Source: Siphonodentalium dalli
Lineage: Eukaryota; Mollusca; Scaphopoda; Gadilida; Siphonodentaliidae
DNA length: 64,000 bases
Assembly: GCA_032622095.1 (NCBI GenBank)
Contig: CP136061.1
Location: forward strand, 13,967,287 to 14,031,286
Direction: 5' to 3'
Part shown: in pieces, positions 58,171-64,000 of the stretch
Layout of the letters: every line of letters starts with the position of its first letter
Position numbering within the stretch: position 1 is the first letter of the stretch
Translations under genes and position numbers: made by a program
Notes under the pieces: model-generated
Database searches by the model: none
Told to the model about the DNA's origin: nothing
What the model saw: the letters and a program-made list of their open reading frames with translations, nothing else

Positions 58171-60337
58171 TTGTTGTTGTATCATTTATTTTCGTGACAT
58201 GTGCATGATTACAAATTATACAAATATTATACATCAATAACAATTCGCACCCGGCCCGAAGGACCTATATGTCACGTCAAAATGTTTATAAACCGCATGT
58301 ATGGTCGAACTGTTGATCATCTCGGGAATAAAATATAAAATATATATATGTGTGTAATGTAACCCTTTCAGAAATATTTAATATTTATATATTTATCCCA
58401 CAGGGTTAAAATAAAGACAAACAATGGAATGCGGTTTTAGCTACCTGTTTAGCAAAACATAATTACAGGAAGCTGATACATGAATAATAATAAAAACAAT
58501 TAACAATTTTTGAGGCGCAATAACCGCCGCCATCAAAAACAAACCCCGAAAGGTGGGGGGGGGGGCAAAGACATCAACCCTGTGTGCTCTCCAACAACCA
58601 CGAAAAATGGGAGGGAGGGAGGGTTTTCAAAAATTGGTGACCGTCTTCTTCGATCGATAAGTTGGAAAGAAAGTTGACACCGACCGCGCCGCTCACCCTT
58701 ACGTGTAAAAATATAGTTCTCCCCATTCCTGCTCAAGAGTTATCCCAATCGCTTCGTGGCCTAATTAACATTTTTCCCAAACTCTCGCGATTCATGATTA
58801 TGTTGTCAATTTGTCCAAATACTTTGTCGCTTTATTTTATTTTGCTTACTTCTTTGGAATTCCATGCGGTATGGCGTATTGGTAGCGTAGTGATCTATCG
58901 GTGAAATATTTCGCTACCGAACATGTTTGCGTTTCTAAAAGTTTCTGGTTTAAATCTCCGCATCTGTTTAACCCTTTGGGATAAAATACGTCGCTCTTAT
59001 ACGACTATGTTATATATATATTTATTTTTTTAACTTTTTTTTTTTAAAGTATCATTCTGATTTTTTGTATAAAAAGTCTTTTCTTTTATTGAGGGCAGCG
59101 TCAAGATATTTTGCTAATTTTCGGGGGTGGGCGTTAACAATTTCGGCCAGTGCTGTATCAGCTAAATTGCGTTCTATAAGATCTGATATTCTGTCGTGTA
59201 TCGACAGTAAAAGTGTATATCTAAGTTCTTTATAGAATGGACATATCAAGAGAAGATGTTTTTCATCTTCATCTTTGTTCAAGTTGCACATGAGACAGGT
59301 GCGTTCTCCGACTTTTTCATTCCGGAATCGACCGGTTTCAATTCTTAATGGAAGAATAGCACATCTAAATTGTGCTAATATCGAGCGATGTGATCGACTC
59401 AAGTTCATAGAAACATAGGACTCGGTTTCAAATTTATTTTTAAATATCTTGTATGTGCGTAATTTCGGAACATATTCTAAACTTGTCAGCCATTTTTCCT
59501 CATGTGATTTCTCAAGTTCGTCTTCTAAATATGAGATGTTACAAGTTTCCAAGCTATCGTATTTCTGTTGCATATTAGCTTCTGAGAGGACCTTTAGGAC
59601 GGATGTGCACCAGCCATTTGTATTATGTCTGCGGTCCCATAAGAAAACTTTTTTTTACAATTCTGCCATCTTCTAATTGAACCAAATAATTCCAAAACCG
59701 GATTTGATTTACCCATCGGCGATTAATATTCGATTTTAATCCGATGTCTCCATTAACCGCAAGTAAGGGACAGAATCGGTGAACCCCAAAGAAATATCTG
59801 AAAGCTCGATTTTGCACCATATCTAGAGTGGTATATTTATTATGACCCCACACTGCTGAAGCATAATCCATGATGGGACAAACACAATGAATATAGAGGT
59901 TTTTGAAAGTTTCAAAACCAGCTTCCCTATATGGATGGATTTTTGATAGTAAGGCACCTAGGGCTCTACTTGCTGATTTAGCAAGTATCTCTGCAGTGGT
60001 ATCAACACTCCCATGTTCATGAAAAACTATTCCAAGAAATTTATATTGCTCAACCAGTTCAATGACTTGATTTCCAATACTGAAAACATATGGAGTCCTA
60101 TCAAAACTTTTCTTTCTAAAATGGACCGATTTTGTTTTATCAATATTAATTGTCATACGCCATTTTTTACACCAATTATTAACAACTTTCAACATTTTTT
60201 CCATATTTAGTTCATTTTAAGAAATAATCATTATGTCATCTGCATATAGTAGTACGGAAATCATAGTATCATCCAGTTTGACGCCACATTCAAGATTTTT
60301 AACTTCCGATGCTAAATCGTTGACAAAAATATTAAAA
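58171..60337 (-). mobile_element. 5'-truncated LINE inserted in the dispersed repeat
   Basis: Left flank ...CTCTTTGTATG (58166-58170) and right flank AAAGTATG at about 60337-60342 share GTATG, a plausible target duplication. Removing the insert restores the repeat consensus CTCTTTGTATGACTAAATCC. On the minus strand the insert ends in ATAAATGATACAACAACAAC, an (ACA)n-type tail. It holds an ~880-bp 3' UTR, the ORF2 C-terminus and part of the RT. Confidence 0.8.
59052..60335 (-). pseudogene. LINE ORF2 fragment: RT palm/thumb and CCHC domain
   Basis: Minus-strand order: NIFVNDLASEVKNLECGVKL, the catalytic box LLYADDIMIIS (YADD at 60235-60246), a TAA at 60217-60219, then NMEKMLKVVNNWCKKWRMTI, FLGIVFHEHGS and YASAVWGHNKY (thumb and connection, 60204-59623). 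After a frame change comes the C-terminal domain (59573-59052) with CLMCNLNKDEDEKHLLLIC (C-x2-C-x9-H-x4-C). The endonuclease and the first RT motifs are absent because of 5' truncation near 60337. Inactive: one stop and one frameshift. Confidence 0.8.
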
Positions 60338-60440
60338 GTATGACTAAATCCTTACAGACCATATCCCTCATTCGATCATGGATATCCAGCGTGACTTCTT
60401 CTTTATCATTCTTTTCATTGCTCAGCAAACAAATTAATTC
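60338..60440 (+). repeat. dispersed repeat, right part after LINE insertion
   Basis: GACTAAATCCTTACAGACCA + TATCCCTCATTCGATCATGG continues the unit cut at 58170. Confidence 0.75.
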
Positions 60441-60594
60441 TCCCCAAGTTGAGCTACAGAGTTATTGACTTTCATAGTATTGTTTGTGGACATTAGCTAT
60501 TGTGTCATTTACTACGTTTATATAATATATAGATTTCAACTGCGAATTATTGACTTTCCAATATCCACTGCCATGCTTGGTTTCTCTTAATTGT

Positions 60595-61232
60595 AGATTT
60601 AGCGTGGTGGTCGAGTATAATGCACCATACCTCGTGTTGATCGAGTATAATGCTCCATACATCGTGGTGATCGAGTATAATGCACCATACATCGTGGTGA
60701 TCGAGTATAATGCTCCATACATCGTGGTGGTCGAGTATAATGCACCATACATCGTGGTGATCGAGTATAATGCACCATACCTCGTGTTGATCGAGTATAA
60801 TGCACCATACATCGTGGTGATCGAGTATAATACACCATACATCGTGGAGATCGAGTATAATGCACCATACATTTAGATTTAGCGTGGTGATCGAGTATAA
60901 TGCACCATGTATTTAGATTTAGCGTGGTTGATCGAGTACAATGCACCATACATTTAGATTTAGCGTGGTGATCGAGTATAATGCACCATATATTTAGATT
61001 TAGCGTGGTGATCGAGTATAATGCACCATGTATTTAGATTTAGCGTGGTTGATCGAGTACAATGCACCATACATTTTGATTTAGCGTGGTGATCGAGTAT
61101 AATGCACCATACATTTAGATTTAGCGTGGTGATCGAATATAATGCACCATACATTTAGATTTAGCGTGGTGATCGAGTATAATGCACCATACATCTCGAT
61201 TTGGCGTGGCGATCGAGTACAATGCGCCATAC
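60595..61232. repeat. two-tier minisatellite: 30-bp units then 40-bp units
   Basis: 60600-60870 holds nine 30-bp units (ATCGTGGTGATCGAGTATAA + TGCACCATAC). From 60871 the same core gains ATTTAGATTTAGC (40 bp, about eight or nine units). The 40-bp form also occurs once at the left edge (60593). The 30-bp period keeps both strands open (MYGALYSITT per unit on minus), an artefact. Confidence 0.95.
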
Positions 61233-61254
61233 ATCTTTCTATTTTTTCTAATAA

Positions 61255-61495
61255 TTTGAAGTACTTTGGACCTTGAATTTTGGTTATTAATATGTAAGTA
61301 ATTGTTTGTGTCCACCTCTGAGTTCTTGAATTTTGGATGTTAATATGTAAGTAATTGTTTGTGTTCACCTCTGGGTTCTTAAATTTGGGTTATTAACTTA
61401 TTAGTATGTAGGTAATTGTAATTTGGACCTTGAATTTTGGTTATTAATATGTAAGTAATTGTTTGTGTCCACTTCTGGGTTCACTTCTAGGTTAC
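61255..61495. repeat. ~57-bp tandem repeat, 3-4 copies
   Basis: GGACCTTGAATTTTGGTTAT + TAATATGTAAGTAATTGTTT + GTGTCCACCTCTGGGTTC recurs at 61266, 61322, 61378 (degenerate) and 61427. Confidence 0.85.
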
Positions 61496-61504
61496 AATTA
61501 AAAA

Positions 61505-61830
61505 AAAGATTCAATGGTAATTGTCATTTTCAGCTAAATATTCACGATGTGATTCATAGAAAGTAGGCTGGACATTATTCGGGCCATATATATTCATTAA
61601 ATCGAGAGGATGTCCGTCAATATGCAAATTTATAGCTAAAAAACATTCCGGTGTCATCACCGGTGTATTTTTTTTAATTTCCCACAGACTTGTGTTCGTT
61701 AACAGGATGGACACTCCTCTTAACAATGTTGTGTATGAACTAAACTAGTCTTTACACCCATTCTATTTCAATCTGGGTTTCTTGTTCTTTCGAGAAATGA
61801 ACGTCTTGTACACAATGTATGTAAAAACAT
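61505..61830 (-). pseudogene. LINE AP-endonuclease fragment (L1/Tx1 style)
   Basis: Minus strand: LQDVHFSKEQETQIEIEWV (family LQEVHCS..., the catalytic Glu is replaced by Asp here), two stops and a frame change, then LRGVSILLTNTSLWEIKKNT and LDLMNIYGPNNVQPTFYESH (family ...GVSIL, L.NIYAPN). Sequence decays after EYLAENDNYH where GGDFN would follow. It could come from the same family as the 5958-8745 element, which lacks this part. Confidence 0.65.
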
Positions 61831-62035
61831 ATTTGTGATAACATCAAATACATCCTTGCCGTTTACGGTAATCCCGTAATCGACATTATAATAGCCATAT
61901 TATTTCCATGGAATAACAACAGTCCACATAAATACAAATTTTAAAACATTACAAAGCCATATCCATGGGAGAAAACAAATGTAAAAGGAAAAGAGGATAG
62001 AAAGATAAAAACATCTAAAACTTCGTCATAATGTA

Positions 62036-62070
62036 TCCCCATAATGTATCCCCATAATGTATCCCCATGC
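62036..62070. repeat. 15-bp tandem repeat x3 (ATAATGTATCCCC)
   Basis: ATAATGTATCCCC recurs three times, spaced 13-15 bp. Confidence 0.85.
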
Positions 62071-62199
62071 TCATCGAACATTGTATATTTCGGTAAAGAT
62101 CAGGGAAAGACCATTATTACAAGCAAGATCAATGCTCCTTTACCATTTACTTTTTTATATGTTTTCCTTTTAGTCGGTTCATACATATGATATAGGCAT

Positions 62200-63920
62200 G
62201 GAGCTCCTCCCCTTTTCTTCGGGCATACGTAGTGGAGCAGCTGGGACCAGAATTGGGCGTTATTTTTCGAGTTCAACCAAGTGGAAGAGGTGAGTAACAA
62301 ACTTAATTATATATCAAAATGTCCGTATTGATACAGCGCATAACATGCCGGTGTTGCCTTTTCGTGTAGTTTTGTTCGATTTCTTATTTTTGGGTAAAAT
62401 AGGCTTTTTCGTGAAACAAATCAGTGAAAAATGGAATCCAGCTGCCTAAATAACATTTACATCTATTTTTGGATGCAAACACCACTAAACAATAGAGGTT
62501 GGACATGTTCACATTTGGAAAATAAAATTTTGGAGTATGGCAATGTTCTAGGGTTCGTTTTTGGGGGTAAAAATCGCTTTTTTATTCATCATTAATTAAA
62601 ACAAAAATCCCAGTTTCAATGTTAAACAATTAAGTTTTAGAAGTAGATAATAAATTAACAAGGCGGTTTTGGAATAAGGCAGGTTCTATGGTTACCAGGG
62701 TAATCTGATTTGAATTAATAAAATCAGTAAAAACTGGAATTGAGTACTCTGAGTAGCACCCCCTTGTAATTCTATATATGCCCTACACATGTGTTTAGCG
62801 GGACCGGAATCGGCACTTATTCGAATTGAATCATGTGAAAGAGTAACAAGATTAGTTATGTATCAAAAATTTCATATTGGAACAACAGATAACATGCCGG
62901 TGTTGCCTTCTTGTGAAATATTGAGCTATTTCTGATTTTGTGGTAAAATAGGCTTTTTCGCGAATGAAACCCAGTGAAAATGGAATCCAGTTACCTAAAT
63001 AACATTAATTTTACGTCTATTTTTGGATGGGAACGCAACTAAACAATAGAGTGGGACATGTTCACATTTTGTAAGATAATTTTGGAGTATACCAATGCTC
63101 TATGGTTCGCTTTTGGGGTAAAACAAGAGAATTCTGGGATCGATCACAACATGATATGCATCATTAATTATTATGCATGCCATTTATAAAAAAAAACAGC
63201 TTCGTTTGTCAACAATTCTGATGTAAGTAATAGATATGATAATGCGTTGTTGGAATAAAGCAGGATCAATGGTTACCATGGTTATTTGTTTTTATTTATT
63301 AATAAAATCAGTGAAAACTGGAATCCAGCTATCCGAACAACACACCCCCTCACTTATTTCTATATATCAACTGTCACTATGGAATCGGCCATTAGTCGAA
63401 TAGAATTATGTGGAAGAGTAACAAGACGAATGCTATATCAACATACTAGTCTTGATAGAGTGCATAACATGCGGTTGTTACCTTCAAATGAATTGTTGTA
63501 CGATTGTTTATTTTTTTGGGGTTAAATAGGCTTTTTCGTAAATGAAAACAGTGAAAAATGGAATCCAACTGCCTGAATAACATTTTCCTCTATTTCTGTT
63601 TAGGAATTTAACTAAATAACAAAGTGTGATCATGTTCACCTACCATAAGATAATTATCGGGTCCGTCAAATTTCTGGGATTCGATTTTCGGGTAAAAAAA
63701 TGCTGTTTTGTGTGAAACATGAGATAATTGTGGAATAATCACTTACAAGGTAGTAAACATTAATGCAGACATTTCTTATTATAGCAATTAATTAATAAAT
63801 ATAATAATGTGCTGGTGGACATATGTAGGCAGGTTCTGATGTTACCACGGCAATACGTTTTTAATAATAAATGAGTGAAAACTGGAATCCGGGTCTCTGA
63901 ATAGCCCAGAACTCGACAGA
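62200..63920. repeat. ~560-bp degenerate tandem repeat, 3 units
   Basis: Landmarks in constant order: GAGTAACAA, CATAACATGC(C)GGTGTTGCC, AAATAGGCTTTTTCGT, AATGGAATCCAGCTGCCTAA, AACAATAGAG(G)TTGGACATG, TTTTGGAGTAT, GGTTACCAGGGTAATCTG, AAAACTGGAAT(C)C. Units begin near 62210, 62790 and 63370. A strong donor-like GAG|GTGAGT at ~62288 exists in the first unit only. Confidence 0.85.
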
Positions 63921-63924
63921 AGGT

Positions 63925-64000
63925 TTTATTATACCCCGCAACAAAATTATGTGGGTATACTGGGATCAGCTTGACCGTCCATCCGTCGTCCGTCCGTCGT
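63925..64000 (+). repeat. head of the dispersed repeat (cut by window end)
   Basis: TTATTATACCCCGCAACAAA + ATTATGTGGGTATACTGGGA, then CCGTCCATCCGTCGTCCGTC. This hairpin-like head with CCGTCC runs matches the head of the inverted copy at 39650-39745. Similar heads are widespread in marine invertebrate genomes (recalled, not searched). Confidence 0.65.

Noticed and set aside
60462-61368. MYGALYSITT-type repeat proteins on the minus strand
   Set aside because: 30-bp minisatellite read in frame; frames break as soon as the 40-bp unit begins.

Overview
This window reads as eukaryotic, AT-rich, intergenic DNA from a metazoan, most likely a marine invertebrate. I lean towards a mollusc or other lophotrochozoan, but weakly: the pointers are general repeat style, namely a tRNA-derived SINE with an (ATT)n tail, a dispersed repeat headed by 'ATACCCCGCAACAAA...GTGGGTATAC' plus CCGTCCGTCC runs, and LINE, Penelope and piggyBac-like material. 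I found no rRNA, no tRNA gene, no bacterial gene layout and no convincing multi-exon host gene. Nearly everything that can be assigned is transposable elements or tandem repeats, often nested.

Layout. 1-315 is a 41-bp tandem array. 535-912 (-) is a Thr/Pro mucin-like candidate exon. 2142-3765 and 5958-8745 (-) are two 5'-truncated copies of one L1/Tx1-like LINE, with a coiled-coil ORF remnant (4084-4643, -) between them. 10290-11400 (-) is a Penelope-like reverse transcriptase relic split by a 525-bp inverted-repeat element. From 13697 to about 27880 lies one ~41-bp tandem array that appears to be split by a 12.5-kb LINE-like insertion (14551-27049). That insertion has a YY1-like motif at its 5' end, ORF1, a 171-bp internal repeat array, a 3.2-kb tandem duplication, a broken endonuclease-reverse transcriptase ORF2, and an (ATCT)n tail.

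28258-29400 is a 51-bp array. 29.4-41.7 kb holds LINE C-terminal relics (32815-33097, 40200-40698), copies of the dispersed repeat, a perfect 14 x 33-bp array (34536-34997) and a double-palindrome MITE. 41.9-51.4 kb is dense in non-autonomous elements: two TTAA-flanked piggyBac-like MITEs, a SINE inside a minisatellite, two fold-back elements, and a 1.4-kb element packed with GGTTCT/AGAACC.

51417-56785 is the best coding locus: a LINE with two uninterrupted ORFs, the second encoding endonuclease, reverse transcriptase with an unusual LADD catalytic box, and a CCHC knuckle. 57.7-60.4 kb is a dispersed repeat broken by another 5'-truncated LINE (-). 60.6-64.0 kb is tandem repeats plus a LINE endonuclease relic.

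The ORFs here do not form a pathway. What links them is target-primed retrotransposition: endonuclease, reverse transcriptase and ORF1 RNA chaperones, with parasitic elements that move on enzymes supplied from elsewhere.
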